Both the position numbers and the translations under genes were made by a program. From positions 1 to 64,000 of the forward strand of contig DATMRF010000050.1 of assembly GCA_035566435.1 (NCBI GenBank): a DNA stretch of 64,000 nt. The letters run 5' to 3'. The notes under the pieces are model-generated. The model saw nothing but the letters and a program-made list of their open reading frames with translations, had not been told where the DNA came from and made no database searches. This document shows, one piece after another, positions 18,461 through 26,919 of the stretch; position 1 is the stretch's first letter; each line of letters opens with the position of its first letter. The DNA is from DATMRF01 sp035566435. GTDB lineage: Bacteria > Verrucomicrobiota > Verrucomicrobiia > Limisphaerales > UBA8199.

Positions 18461-18709
18461 TCTGCACCCGATTCCACAACGAGTTTGGTTCCGGCGATGC
18501 CCGACCAAGTTCTCTTGTGGCTTCATTGCTGTTCCATCATGCGGACGGGGCCGAAGAGTTCGAACTGAAGCGCTAGAAAGGGCTGGCTCCGTCCCAACGA
18601 GTCGGGAGAATCTGCAGCCAACCGATCAAATCCAACTCGCGAGGGGCTCCATCGCTTCCCTGCGCCGTTTGGGCCTTCCTAACGTCCAGTTCGACGATAC
18701 TCTTGCATC

Positions 18710-19570
18710 GTGCCTGAGCTGCCTGAAGTTGAAGTCCTGGTCCGGCATTTGAGACCGCTGTTGCAGAACAAGAAAGTGCGCCGCGTGGAGGTGCGCCGCG
18801 CCAAAGTGCTTGCACCGACCTCTGTCCGAAAGTTCGCCCGAACGCTGACCCATGCAAGGTTCACGGGTCTGCGCCGCCGTGGGAAATACCTTTTGTTCAC
18901 GCTGCGCGGGGTTAACTCCCGGGCCCCTTTTATGCTGGTTGGGCACCTCGGAATGACCGGACGCATGTACCTGCTTCCAACCGGTTCCCAATTGCCAAAA
19001 CATGCCGCGGTGGTGTTGGATTTGGGCCGTCAGAATTTCATTTTTGAGGATACGCGGTATTTCGGCAGGCTGACCCTCGATCAAACCGCGACGGACCGTC
19101 TTGGGCCGGAACCGCTGGAAGCGGGGTTTACCCCCGCAAGCCTCAGCAAGGGCCTCCAGCGTTCAGGTCAGCCGATTAAGGTGAAACTGCTCGACCAATC
19201 ACTGGTGGCGGGGATCGGGAACATTTACGCCAGCGAGGCGCTATTCCGGGCAGCCATATCGCCGTTCTTGCCGGCAAACCGATTGAAAATCAGCGAGGTA
19301 GCCAGGCTTTGGCGGGCCATCCGCGCAGTGCTCAACGAAGCGATTGGGTGCGGCAGCACAGTGCCGCTGGATTACCCCGGTGAGGGGAAGCGCGACGGGC
19401 TATTTTATTTTGGCCGTGCCCCCGGCACCCCGGATTTTTACGAAGAGCGTTTGCGCGTGTACGATCGCGCCGACCTCCCCTGCCCCACTTGCGGGACTGC
19501 GATCAAGCGTTCCGTGCAAGCGGCTCGCAGCACCTTTTACTGCCCCAAATGCCAGCGCAGGCGGGCATGA
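18710..19570 (+). CDS. mutM: Formamidopyrimidine-DNA glycosylase
   Basis: The GTG at 18710 is chosen because it places the catalytic Pro2-Glu3 (MPELPEVEVL) at the N-terminus, as the mechanism requires. The protein of 286 residues keeps the catalytic Lys region (RRRGKYLLFTL), the QSLVAGIGNIYASEAL helix-two-turn-helix part, and a C-terminal zinc finger (CPTCGT and CPKCQ). It excises oxidised purines such as 8-oxoguanine and cleaves the resulting abasic site. It is followed by the tRNA-Asn gene on the same strand. Confidence 0.95.
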   Translation: MPELPEVEVLVRHLRPLLQNKKVRRVEVRRAKVLAPTSVRKFARTLTHARFTGLRRRGKYLLFTLRGVNSRAPFMLVGHLGMTGRMYLLPTGSQLPKHAAVVLDLGRQNFIFEDTRYFGRLTLDQTATDRLGPEPLEAGFTPASLSKGLQRSGQPIKVKLLDQSLVAGIGNIYASEALFRAAISPFLPANRLKISEVARLWRAIRAVLNEAIGCGSTVPLDYPGEGKRDGLFYFGRAPGTPDFYEERLRVYDRADLPCPTCGTAIKRSVQAARSTFYCPKCQRRRA

Positions 19571-19655
19571 CAGCAAAAGAGGTCGGACTTAGAATCGGAC
19601 TTAGAATCGGATTGACGTCGCGGATACACGTCACTAAATTGCGCTCTCTTTGGGT

Positions 19656-19730
19656 TCCAGAGTAGCTCAATGGTAGAGCGTCCGGCTGTTAACCGGAAAG
19701 TTGCAGGTTCGAGCCCTGCCTCTGGAGCCA
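19656..19730 (+). tRNA. tRNA-Asn (GTT)
   Basis: The acceptor stem TCCAGAG pairs with CTCTGGA. The D arm is TAGCTCAATGGTAGAGC, the anticodon loop is CTGTTAA inside a TCCGG/CCGGA stem, and the T arm reads GCAGGTTCGAGCCCTGC. CCA is encoded at 19728-19730. All arms fold without mismatches that matter. Confidence 0.97.
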
Positions 19731-19772
19731 TTTGTCCATTCCGCCGCAGCGGAGGGAATCAAACCGTTAAGG

Positions 19773-20399
19773 TCAGGCTGCCTTCAACAGCCCTAACACC
19801 TCCTCGTCGGTGGTTTGGGGAAACACAGCGTAATAACGGCCAACCGCGTCGAAGTTCGGATCGACCCACCCCACGATCACCTGCTCGGCGACCCTGTGAA
19901 GGCGCTCAACCGCTTGAGTGGAACCGACCGGAGCCGCGACGGTAATTCGGCGGGCACCCTGACGCCGGGCAGAGAGCACTGCCGCCTCAGTGGTGGCACC
20001 GGTAGCTAACCCATCATCCACCAGGAGCACCGCTTTTCCCGCCAGGCTAAGCGCGTTGCTGCGATGGAACCGCGCCTGATAGCTTTGCAACCTTCCCGTC
20101 TCCTCCTCGATAATGTCCGTCAACTCAGCCCGAATGATGGGATTGTTTCCGATAACCGCCTCATCAAGGACAACCACGCCGTGTTCAGCCAGCGCGCCAA
20201 CGGCGAACTCCCGGTGCAGCGGGTGGCCGATCTTGCGCACGATCAGCACGTCCAATGGCAATTCCAGCACTCGAGCGACCTCCGCCGCGACGACGACCCC
20301 GCCCCGCGGCAGGCCCAGAAGGAGGTCGGCACTTACACCCTGCTCCTTCAATTGGCGGCCGAGTCTTTGTCCCGCATCTTCTCGTGATGCGAAAAGCAT
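19773..20399 (-). CDS. Phosphoribosyltransferase domain protein
   Basis: The protein of about 208 residues carries the PRPP-binding motif of type I phosphoribosyltransferases (AVLLVDDGLATGATTEAA) after a hood-like N-terminal part (LLGLPRGGVVVAAEVAR). The ATG at 20399 gives MLFASREDAGQRLG, the usual beginning of this stand-alone family; the longer frame from a GTG at 20426 adds only nine unlikely residues. The substrate base is not evident. It lies downstream of pyrH on the same strand, where frr is often found in other bacteria, and may share its transcript. Confidence 0.8.
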   Translation of the reverse strand: MLFASREDAGQRLGRQLKEQGVSADLLLGLPRGGVVVAAEVARVLELPLDVLIVRKIGHPLHREFAVGALAEHGVVVLDEAVIGNNPIIRAELTDIIEEETGRLQSYQARFHRSNALSLAGKAVLLVDDGLATGATTEAAVLSARRQGARRITVAAPVGSTQAVERLHRVAEQVIVGWVDPNFDAVGRYYAVFPQTTDEEVLGLLKAA

Positions 20400-20456
20400 C
20401 AGTGTTACTGATCGGCCCTTCGGCACAAAAAAGCAATGGCCGACGTTCTTGCGGCC

Positions 20457-20496
20457 TTAAAACGTTCCAACGTTTCAACGCCCTAACCAGTAACCA
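20457..20496. repeat. Five 8-nt repeats of the TTTTAACG type
   Basis: Five octamers (TTAAAACG, TTCCAACG, TTTCAACG, then two weaker ones) lie downstream of pyrH on the minus strand and run into its last codons, so that LVTG-stop is encoded inside the array. The same unit family occurs before the BMC-P gene at 61757 and the aldehyde dehydrogenase gene at 62108. Confidence 0.7.
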
Positions 20497-21217
20497 ATGT
20501 CCCCACTTTTTCGCCCAGAACAACGCGCTTGAGGTTGTGAGGCCGAAAGAGGTCAAAGACGATGATCGGCATGCGGTTGTCCATGCAAAGCGAGAAGGCA
20601 GTGGAATCCATCACTTTGAGCCGCTTTTGCAGCGCATCGATGTATTTGATCTGCGCGAAGCGCTTCGCCTTGGGGTTTTGTTTCGGGTCCGAGTCGTAGA
20701 TGCCGTCCACCTTGGTCGCCTTGAGGATCACCTCAGCTCCAATCTCGTTGGCCCGCAAGGCCGCGGCGGTGTCAGTGGAAAAGTAGGGATTGCCGGTGCC
20801 GCCCCCGAAAATGACCACCCGGCCCTTCTCGAGGTGGCGCACCGCGCGGCGGCGGATAAAGGGTTCGGCTACCTGCGCCATGGTGATAGCGCTTTGCACG
20901 CGGGTAGCGACGCCAACTTTTTCCAGGGCATCCTGCAGCGCCAACGCGTTGATGATAGTGGCCAGCATGCCCATGTAATCCCCGGTGGCGCGTTCGATGC
21001 CGCGCTCGCTCCCGCGCAGGCCGCGGAAGATGTTGCCGCCCCCAACGACGACCACCACCTGGACCCCCAGCTCACGGACCTCGCTGATTTGTCGGGCCAT
21101 ATCCTGGACCGATTCGGCAGAAATGGCGACACCCGACTCCCCACCGAGGGCCTCACCGCTGAGCTTAAGCAAAATCCGGCCATACTTGGGGCGCGGTCTG
21201 TCTTTCGTGGCAGTCAT
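20483..21217 (-). CDS. pyrH: UMP kinase
   Basis: From the ATG at 21217 the protein has 244 residues and starts MTATKDRPRPKYGRILLKLS. The amino-acid-kinase fold motifs are present: KLSGEALGG, VVVVGGGNIFRG, RATGDYMGMLATIINA, FGGGTGNPYFSTDTAA and KATKVDGIYDSDP. It phosphorylates UMP to UDP in pyrimidine synthesis. The 38 extra residues of the longer frame to 21331 do not resemble the family. It is third in the rpsB-tsf-pyrH order common in bacteria, separated from tsf by a strong hairpin terminator. Confidence 0.95.
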   Translation of the reverse strand: MTATKDRPRPKYGRILLKLSGEALGGESGVAISAESVQDMARQISEVRELGVQVVVVVGGGNIFRGLRGSERGIERATGDYMGMLATIINALALQDALEKVGVATRVQSAITMAQVAEPFIRRRAVRHLEKGRVVIFGGGTGNPYFSTDTAAALRANEIGAEVILKATKVDGIYDSDPKQNPKAKRFAQIKYIDALQKRLKVMDSTAFSLCMDNRMPIIVFDLFRPHNLKRVVLGEKVGTLVTG

Positions 21218-21400
21218 CTCGTTCGCACTGGAAATGGTTTGCAGGTATTTATCAGGCACGGAGCAGAACGTCAAATGAAAGCCCGAGTGAGACGCGAAAG
21301 GACGCATTTCCAGTGACTCCGCATGCCGCACAAATGCGGCCGTCCGAAAACAGCCGGAACGCTGGATTTATGTGGCAGAGAGCATCCCTATCCTGCCCCC

Positions 21401-21426
21401 AAAGCAAAAGGCGCCCACTTGGGCGC
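21401..21426 (-). terminator. Intrinsic terminator after tsf
   Basis: On the minus strand GCGCCC, loop AAGT, GGGCGC is followed by CTTTTGCTTT. It lies 28 nt past the tsf stop and before pyrH, so pyrH probably has its own promoter or depends on readthrough. Confidence 0.75.
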
Positions 21427-21453
21427 TTCTCGCTCGCAAAGTTGGCGTTTAAC

Positions 21454-22299
21454 TCACGCCGCCGGCGCCTCGCCCACCTGGAAGCGGACGAAGCGGCGGA
21501 TCGTGATCTCGTCGCCGAGTTGTTTCGCAACGGCCCCTACATGTTCTTTGACGGAAACCTCGGAGTTCTTTTTGACAAAGCCTTGATCCACGAGGCAATA
21601 GGTCTGGTAGAACTTCTCCAGCATGCCCTGGATAATTTTCTCAAGCGCCTGCGGCGGTTTGCCCTTCAGGCGATCGGATTGAGCAGCGATCTCCCGCTCT
21701 TTGGCCACGACCTCCGCCGGCACCTGCTCGCGGGATACGGCATGCGGATGCCCGGCCGCAATCTGCAACGTGATGTCCTTGACGAGTTGTTTGAAATCAT
21801 CATTGGCAACGGTGCCTTCCTTCCCGGCACCGACCTCCACCAACACACCGACCTTGGCACCTGTGTGAATGTAAGCCCCGACCAAGCCATTGCCGGCGAC
21901 TTCCATCCTGGCGTGGCGCGGGATTTGGATGTTCTCGCGGATCTTCGCTACGAGCGCCACCCGGTCCGCCTCAAAATCTGCCTTGGGATCGGCCGCAAGT
22001 CTACGGGCGACGTCGTCCGCGAAGGCGCGGAACAGTTCGTTGCGCGCGACGAAATCGGTCTGGCTGTTGATTTCAACCAGCACTCCGAGCCGGCCATCCG
22101 GGGCGATGTATCGGACGATGACGCCCTCCCGTGCCTCGCGCCCCCCTTTGGAGGTGGCAGTGGCGGCGCCCTTTTTGCGCAGGATGTCCACCGCTTTGCT
22201 CAAGTCTCCCTTGGCTTCCACAAGCGCTTTTTTGCAGTCCATCATGCCGGCGTTGGTCATTTCGCGCAACTTGGCCACGGCGGCGGCGTTAATTTCCAT
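21454..22299 (-). CDS. tsf: Translation elongation factor Ts
   Basis: The 281-residue protein begins with the UBA-like domain (AVAKLREMTNAGMMDCKKAL) and has the nucleotide-exchange core GVLVEINSQTDFVARN at about residue 75. It regenerates EF-Tu-GTP during translation. The start ATG at 22299 gives the standard N-terminus. Its leader lacks an obvious Shine-Dalgarno site and ends in CGACTAAC directly before ATG, much like the leaders of the microcompartment shell genes at 59664 and 61371. It lies 90 nt after rpsB. Confidence 0.96.
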   Translation of the reverse strand: MEINAAAVAKLREMTNAGMMDCKKALVEAKGDLSKAVDILRKKGAATATSKGGREAREGVIVRYIAPDGRLGVLVEINSQTDFVARNELFRAFADDVARRLAADPKADFEADRVALVAKIRENIQIPRHARMEVAGNGLVGAYIHTGAKVGVLVEVGAGKEGTVANDDFKQLVKDITLQIAAGHPHAVSREQVPAEVVAKEREIAAQSDRLKGKPPQALEKIIQGMLEKFYQTYCLVDQGFVKKNSEVSVKEHVGAVAKQLGDEITIRRFVRFQVGEAPAA

Positions 22300-22335
22300 G
22301 TTAGTCGATAATTAAAGGTTGATTGTCGATAGTCA
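22300..22335 (-). promoter_or_regulatory. G-poor leader of tsf
   Basis: Read on the minus strand, the 36 nt before the tsf ATG contain only three G and the repeated words TATCGAC, AATCAAC and ATCGACTAAC. There is no purine-rich ribosome site. The composition and the ending resemble the spacers before the BMC-H genes, so this may be an unstructured translation-initiation leader. Confidence 0.45.
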
Positions 22336-22389
22336 AAAAAGGGGGAGCACGGAACAACCGCTCAGCTCGGACCGCGCGCTGACTCGTAG

Positions 22390-23208
22390 TTAAACCGCAG
22401 GTGCGACCGGCGCGACGAACGCGGCAGCGGCATCGGGAGCGATCTGGGGAACCGGTTCCGCACCCGGCACAGGCTGGGCGGCTGTGGTCTCTTCCGCTGG
22501 TTTACGCCGGGCGTACTTCGCCTCGTATTCAGCCTGGGCCTGCGTAATCACCTGTCCAACCGTCGCCATTACCATGCGCACGGACCGAATCGCATCGTCG
22601 TTGCCGGCAATGGGGAAATCCACGAGGTCCGGGTCGCAGTTGGTATCGACGATGGCCACTACGGGGATTTTCAGCCGGCGCGCCTCGGCCACGGCGTTGT
22701 GCTCCCGCTTGATATCCACAACGAACATCGCGCCCGGGTGCTTGTCCATCGCGCGGATGCCGTCGAAGAATTTGACCAGCCGCGCGGCTTCCCGGCGGAT
22801 AACCGACTGCTCCTGCTTGACGTACTGGTTGATCGTGCCATCGGTTTCCATCTTCTCAATCTGCTTGAGCCGGGCGATCGATCGTTTGATCGTGGCGAAA
22901 TTGGTCAGCGTGCCGCCCAGCCAGCGTTCGGTGACGAAGTATTGGCCGCATTCTTTGGCCGTTTCCTTGACGGCTTGCTGGGCCTGTTTCTTGGTGCCGA
23001 CAAACAGCACTTTGCTGCCCTTGCGGACAGTGTCGCCCAGAAAATTACACGCGGCTTCCAACTGGTTGAGCGTCTTGCTCAGATCGATGATATGTATCCC
23101 GTTCCGGGCATCAAAGATGAATGGCTTCATCTTGGGGTTCCACCGCTTGGTCTGGTGTCCAAAATGGACCCCGGCATCCAACAATTCCTTTACGCCAATA
23201 CTAATCAC
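22390..23208 (-). CDS. rpsB: 30S ribosomal protein S2
   Basis: The GTG at 23208 is preceded by AAAGGAAA at correct spacing and gives an N-terminus (VISIGVKELLDAGVHFGHQT) that matches S2 proteins. The longer frame to 23301 adds a basic stretch not found in the family. The protein has 272 residues with typical S2 segments (RWNPKMKPFIF, RWLGGTLTNF, VVDIKREHNAVAEA, IVDTNCDPD). Its C-terminal Ala/Pro-rich tail of about 35 residues is probably disordered. It is the first gene of the rpsB-tsf-pyrH cluster. Confidence 0.96.
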   Translation of the reverse strand: MISIGVKELLDAGVHFGHQTKRWNPKMKPFIFDARNGIHIIDLSKTLNQLEAACNFLGDTVRKGSKVLFVGTKKQAQQAVKETAKECGQYFVTERWLGGTLTNFATIKRSIARLKQIEKMETDGTINQYVKQEQSVIRREAARLVKFFDGIRAMDKHPGAMFVVDIKREHNAVAEARRLKIPVVAIVDTNCDPDLVDFPIAGNDDAIRSVRMVMATVGQVITQAQAEYEAKYARRKPAEETTAAQPVPGAEPVPQIAPDAAAAFVAPVAPAV

Positions 23209-23431
23209 AAGTTTCCTTTGGTTAAGAGCCCGCTTTTTTCGGCGAGCCATCCCGCGGAACACGGGATTGATTTTAGTGTTGTTATGGCCACCCGCGCCCA
23301 CGCGGCACGGGAGTGTTTAAGGCCGTTCACCCTTCCGAAAACAGGCTCATACCTGAGCACTGCCCGCGAAAAAGGCTCGCCACAGTAGCAGAGCCCGGCC
23401 GGGTAGCAATGCAAAAAATTAACAAATCCCC

Positions 23432-23462
23432 TTGACAGGAACCGCGCTTCTTCTGGTAATCT
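23432..23462 (+). promoter_or_regulatory. Candidate promoter for AMMECR1 gene
   Basis: TTGACA at 23432-23437 and TAATCT at 23457-23462 are separated by 19 nt, slightly longer than ideal, and lie about 95 nt before the AMMECR1 start. The remainder of the 349-bp divergent spacer 23209-23557 shows no gene. Confidence 0.4.
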
Positions 23463-23557
23463 CGCGCTGTTGGGTGTCCGGTCGTTTTCTTCAGCGGGAT
23501 TCCCCATCCCCACCTCCTTGGCGACCGGGCGCCCGACAGTGTCAATCATTGGGTTGC

Positions 23558-24310
23558 ATGAAAAAGCAAGACCTCGCCGGCAAGTGGCCGATTCTGACAC
23601 TGCTGCACCTCGAGCGGCTTAAGGGCTGGAAGGCGCATCTACTGCAGTATCGCCGCCGCCGCGCCGCTAGTTCCGATAGGAATTCCGCTCGAAATCCTGC
23701 CGGCACCGCCCTGTCTGCTCCCGTCGCTGAGCCCCTGGAGCCTCCGGACCGGAGCTTCCTTCTGCGCCTCGCGCGCCAGGCCGTCGCAAGTGCAGTTGCA
23801 AACACCGCCCCTCCCGAGGTGAAAGACGTGGTCCCTCGACTCACCGAGAAGCAAGCCTGCTTCGTAACCCTGACCGCCGGCGGCGCGCTTCGTGGCTGCA
23901 TTGGTCATCTGCTGCCACGGCTCCCGCTGTACCAGGCCGTCATCGAGAGCGCGCGCAACGCCGCCCTGCGCGACCCACGTTTTCCGCCGGTGCTCCTTAC
24001 GGAAATGGACGCTCTCAGAATCGAAATCAGCGTCCTGACGCAGCCGACCGCGGTTTCCTACAATTCGCCGGAAGACCTTCTGAGCAAATTACTGCCTGGC
24101 GAACACGGCGTGCTGCTCCACATCGGCCCCCGCCTGGCAACCTTCCTGCCGCGCGTTTGGGCGCAAATCCACGACAAAGTCGAGTTTCTTGATCGTCTCG
24201 CTGAAAAGGCTGGTTGCTGCCCCACCGCATGGCGAGGCAAGGACGCCACCGTCTCCATTTACTACGCCGAGTGCTTCGAGGAAGCCGGCCCTGTTCCCCT
24301 CCATAACTGA
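23558..24310 (+). CDS. AMMECR1 domain protein
   Basis: The 250-residue protein (ATG at 23558) has an N-terminal linker of about 60 residues rich in Arg and Ala. The AMMECR1 domain follows, with the hallmark LRGCIGHL and the PRFPPVLLTEMDALRIEISVL segment. Its biochemical role is unknown. In many bacteria the domain occurs with MEMO1 and a radical SAM protein (AmmeMemoRadiSam), but neither is adjacent here. It is followed by a GH29 gene on the same strand after 101 nt, which may be chance. Confidence 0.85.
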   Translation: MKKQDLAGKWPILTLLHLERLKGWKAHLLQYRRRRAASSDRNSARNPAGTALSAPVAEPLEPPDRSFLLRLARQAVASAVANTAPPEVKDVVPRLTEKQACFVTLTAGGALRGCIGHLLPRLPLYQAVIESARNAALRDPRFPPVLLTEMDALRIEISVLTQPTAVSYNSPEDLLSKLLPGEHGVLLHIGPRLATFLPRVWAQIHDKVEFLDRLAEKAGCCPTAWRGKDATVSIYYAECFEEAGPVPLHN

Positions 24311-24411
24311 GCGGCCGCATCCCCCAGTGACTTCGTGATTGACGCTCAGGCTTGCGCCGCCGACCATCGTCCCCGGACAGAAACGGAAGTACACAACCGA
24401 AAGCATCCACC

Positions 24412-25434
24412 ATGTTCAAGATTTTCCGTGGCACAGCCGCCCTGGCGCTGCTCTTGGGCTATTTGTCCATGCCCGCGTGCGCAGACGACAAACCCGCCAT
24501 CAGCCCCGGCCCCGGCGAGGATCGGGCGTTGGACACCTTGCAGAAGGATTTCCTCCAGTGGCGTTTCGGAATGTTCCTCCATTTTAACCTGGCAACTTTC
24601 GCCGATGTGGACTGGGCCACCGGCTACGAAGACCCGGCGATTTTCAAGCCCGCCAGGCTCAACTGCGGCCAATGGGCTGACGCCGCGAAGGCTGCGGGAA
24701 TGAAATATGGAGTTCTAACCGTCAAGCACACCGAAGGTTACGCGCTATGGGATAGCGCCGTTACGACCCACGATGTCACCGCTTTCAAGAACTTCCGTGA
24801 CGGAAAGGGCGACCTCGTGGGCGAGTTCGTTGAGGCTTTCCGTGCGCGCGGGCTGAAGGTCGGCCTGTACTACTGCTTCCCGGGAGATTATTCGAAAGGC
24901 AAACTGGCCGCTGGTCAGGCAGACCTCCATGGGCTGCCACCCGAGGCCGCAAGCGATTATGCCGGCTGTATCAAGCGGCAACTCACCGAGCTGTTAACCC
25001 GTTACGGTCCGCTCGACCTGTTATGGATCGATCAGTACGCCAACCCGTACACCGCCGCGCAATGGCCCGAATTCCGCGCCCTGGTGAAGTCCCTCCAGCC
25101 CGCCTGCCTGCTGCTGGCTAACAATTCTCATGATTTTAGGGAAACGGATATTTACAGCTACGAGTTCCCGTGGAGCCACCAATTGCCCGCGGAGACCAAC
25201 ACCGCCCCAAGCGAAGTCTGCGACACCATCCAGCCTGCCCAACGCTGGTTCTGGGACAAAAATGCCCGGCTGGAGAACCTGCAAAGCGCCGATGAGATTA
25301 CCCATCGACTTCGCCTCTGCAACGCGCGCCACGCGAATTACCTCCTGAATGTCCCGCCCGACCGAGATGGTCTGATCTCCGGCCCGCAATTGGACCGGTT
25401 GCGCGAGGTGGGCCGTCTGTTGGGGAAAGAATAA
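24412..25434 (+). CDS. Alpha-L-fucosidase family GH29, secreted
   Basis: From the ATG at 24412 the protein has 340 residues with a signal peptide (about 1-23, ending MPACADD). The catalytic barrel keeps the family marks WRFGMFLHFNLATF, VKHTEGYALWDS and the nucleophile strand LDLLWIDQYA. It would release L-fucose from glycans. It is shorter than typical GH29 enzymes of about 450 residues and lacks the C-terminal beta-sandwich. The ClpP-like gene starts 2 nt after its stop, so the two are translated from one message. Fucose set free here could feed the compartment pathway at the right end of the window. Confidence 0.85.
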   Translation: MFKIFRGTAALALLLGYLSMPACADDKPAISPGPGEDRALDTLQKDFLQWRFGMFLHFNLATFADVDWATGYEDPAIFKPARLNCGQWADAAKAAGMKYGVLTVKHTEGYALWDSAVTTHDVTAFKNFRDGKGDLVGEFVEAFRARGLKVGLYYCFPGDYSKGKLAAGQADLHGLPPEAASDYAGCIKRQLTELLTRYGPLDLLWIDQYANPYTAAQWPEFRALVKSLQPACLLLANNSHDFRETDIYSYEFPWSHQLPAETNTAPSEVCDTIQPAQRWFWDKNARLENLQSADEITHRLRLCNARHANYLLNVPPDRDGLISGPQLDRLREVGRLLGKE

Positions 25435-25436
25435 GG

Positions 25437-25982
25437 ATGGCACGATTCTCTACGGGGTTGCTCGTCGGCGCGGGCCAGGAACGATGTGTTCCGCTCCGCG
25501 GCCGCATCACGCGGCAGGTTGCCGCCTGTTGTATCGCGCGGTTGCTGGTCCTGGCCACAGAGCAGCCCGGACGGCCGATTATCATCTATATTGATTCGCC
25601 AGGTGGCCCGGTAAGCGAGTCGCTCCCGATCCTTTCAACCATGAATGGCATCAAATGTCCCATCGCCACGTTTTGCCGCGGTGAGACAAACGGGACGGCC
25701 GCGGTGATCGCCGCCCGCGGCACGTCGGGTTTCCGGGTTGCCAATCCCGGCGCCCGTCTGTCGTTCCGGCGTACCGCCGCCACCAGGCCGGGTCAAGACC
25801 TCGTCAGCGACGAAAAGCTCTTCCCGGCTCTCGCTGAGATCTTGGCTCAAAACGTGCGGAAGCCTGAGGCTGAGGTGTTGGCCTGGCTGATTAACGGTGC
25901 CGAATTCAGCGCCGCACAGGCCGTTGCAAATGGCTTGATTGACAAGGTCTCCCCCATTCCTTCTCTGCCGCCGCGCGCTTAG
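25437..25982 (+). CDS. ClpP-like protein lacking catalytic Ser and His
   Basis: The 181-residue protein follows the ClpP fold: RPIIIYIDSPGGPVSESLPI is the oxyanion strand, and SAAQAVANGLIDKV the C-terminal helix. Where ClpP has the catalytic Ser (GQAASMGAFLLAAG), this protein reads GETNGTAAVIAARG, so Ser is Gly. Where ClpP has the catalytic His (MIHQP), it reads LSFRR. It is therefore probably not a peptidase; inactive ClpP relatives exist as ring subunits (ClpR in cyanobacteria). It starts 2 nt after the GH29 gene, an odd partner. Confidence 0.8.
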   Translation: MARFSTGLLVGAGQERCVPLRGRITRQVAACCIARLLVLATEQPGRPIIIYIDSPGGPVSESLPILSTMNGIKCPIATFCRGETNGTAAVIAARGTSGFRVANPGARLSFRRTAATRPGQDLVSDEKLFPALAEILAQNVRKPEAEVLAWLINGAEFSAAQAVANGLIDKVSPIPSLPPRA

Positions 25983-26002
25983 CCGGAACGATTCAGTTGA
26001 AA

Positions 26003-26155
26003 ATGGGGAGCGCGCCCGCCCCGAGCGCGGTGGTGGGCGCCTCGCCGACCACATCCCGCAGTAAACCCGAACCACAGCTGTAGTGAGTTCACTATCCAGG
26101 CAGTCAACCGTCCAGGGCGCTGGTTGAAGGCGCCCGGGCCGGGCGCGCTCCCCGT
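26003..26155. repeat. Short element with inverted ends
   Basis: GGGGAGCGCGCCCG near 26005 recurs inverted near 26138-26153 with one or two mismatches, and GGGCGCC words repeat inside. The element of about 150 bp fills the spacer between the ClpP-like and DinB-like genes (25983-26281). It looks like a non-coding repeat of miniature-transposon size, but a second copy was not found in the window. Confidence 0.45.
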
Positions 26156-26281
26156 TCCCAACTGCATAGATACGGCTTAGCGATGGGCATGCAACGCGCT
26201 TATGCAAGACTTAAGCCTTGCTCTCACCCCAAGGCACCGTTAGGTTGGCGCCATCGTCAAAACATCCAAACGTATTGTCCC

Positions 26282-26887
26282 ATGAAACGACTCCTTCTCG
26301 CATTATGCCTTACGGCGCTCCTGACCCCGGTTCGCGGAGCGCAAAACGTCACCCCCGAAGAGCGCAGCAAGGCGCTCAAGTACCTCGAAAAAACCCGCGC
26401 CGGCGTCCTCGAGGCGACTAAAGGCCTGTCTGAGGCCCAGTGGAACTTCAAGCCGGGCCCGGACCGTTGGTCGGTGGCCGAAGTCACCGAGCATATTGCG
26501 GCCGCCGAAGATTTTATCATGGACATGGTCAAGGACAAAGTCATGAAAGCTCCGCCGCGTACCGACCCCGACGATATCAAGGCCCTGGACGAACTTGTCC
26601 TCCAAGCCATCCCCGACCGCTCGAAAAAAGCGCAGGCACCCGAACCTCTTCGCCCGAACAACCGCTTCGGCTCCCCAAAGGATAGCCTGAAACATTTCAC
26701 GGAAAGCCGTGCCAAGACCGTCGCGTTCCTCAAGCAGACGCCAGACTTGCGCCAGCATGCGGCGGACAGCCCGCTCGGCAAAAAACTCGACGCCTACCAG
26801 TGGGTGCTCTTTGTCGCGGCGCACAGCGAGCGCCACACCAAACAGATCGATGAAGTAAAAGCCGACCCGAGCTTCCCGAAAAAATAG
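26282..26887 (+). CDS. DinB-superfamily protein with signal peptide
   Basis: The ATG at 26282 gives 201 residues with a signal peptide (MKRLLLALCLTALLTPVRG). The mature part is a four-helix DinB/YfiT-type bundle: WNFKPGPDRWSVAEVTEHIA supplies the first metal His, and AAHSERHTKQ the other two. Such proteins are metal-binding, thiol-related or of unknown function; export is not usual for the family. The longer frame from 26183 would bury the signal peptide and was not used. Confidence 0.8.
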   Translation: MKRLLLALCLTALLTPVRGAQNVTPEERSKALKYLEKTRAGVLEATKGLSEAQWNFKPGPDRWSVAEVTEHIAAAEDFIMDMVKDKVMKAPPRTDPDDIKALDELVLQAIPDRSKKAQAPEPLRPNNRFGSPKDSLKHFTESRAKTVAFLKQTPDLRQHAADSPLGKKLDAYQWVLFVAAHSERHTKQIDEVKADPSFPKK

Positions 26888-26919
26888 CGGCCGCCGTTGC
26901 CTTGGCACCCCGCCTGATC

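Noticed and set aside
20255..21316. 353-residue open frame on the plus strand
   Set aside because: Runs antisense to the phosphoribosyltransferase and pyrH genes and has no domain.
23209..23301. Longer form of ribosomal protein S2
   Set aside because: A GTG with a strong ribosome site at 23208 gives the family N-terminus; the upstream residues do not match S2.
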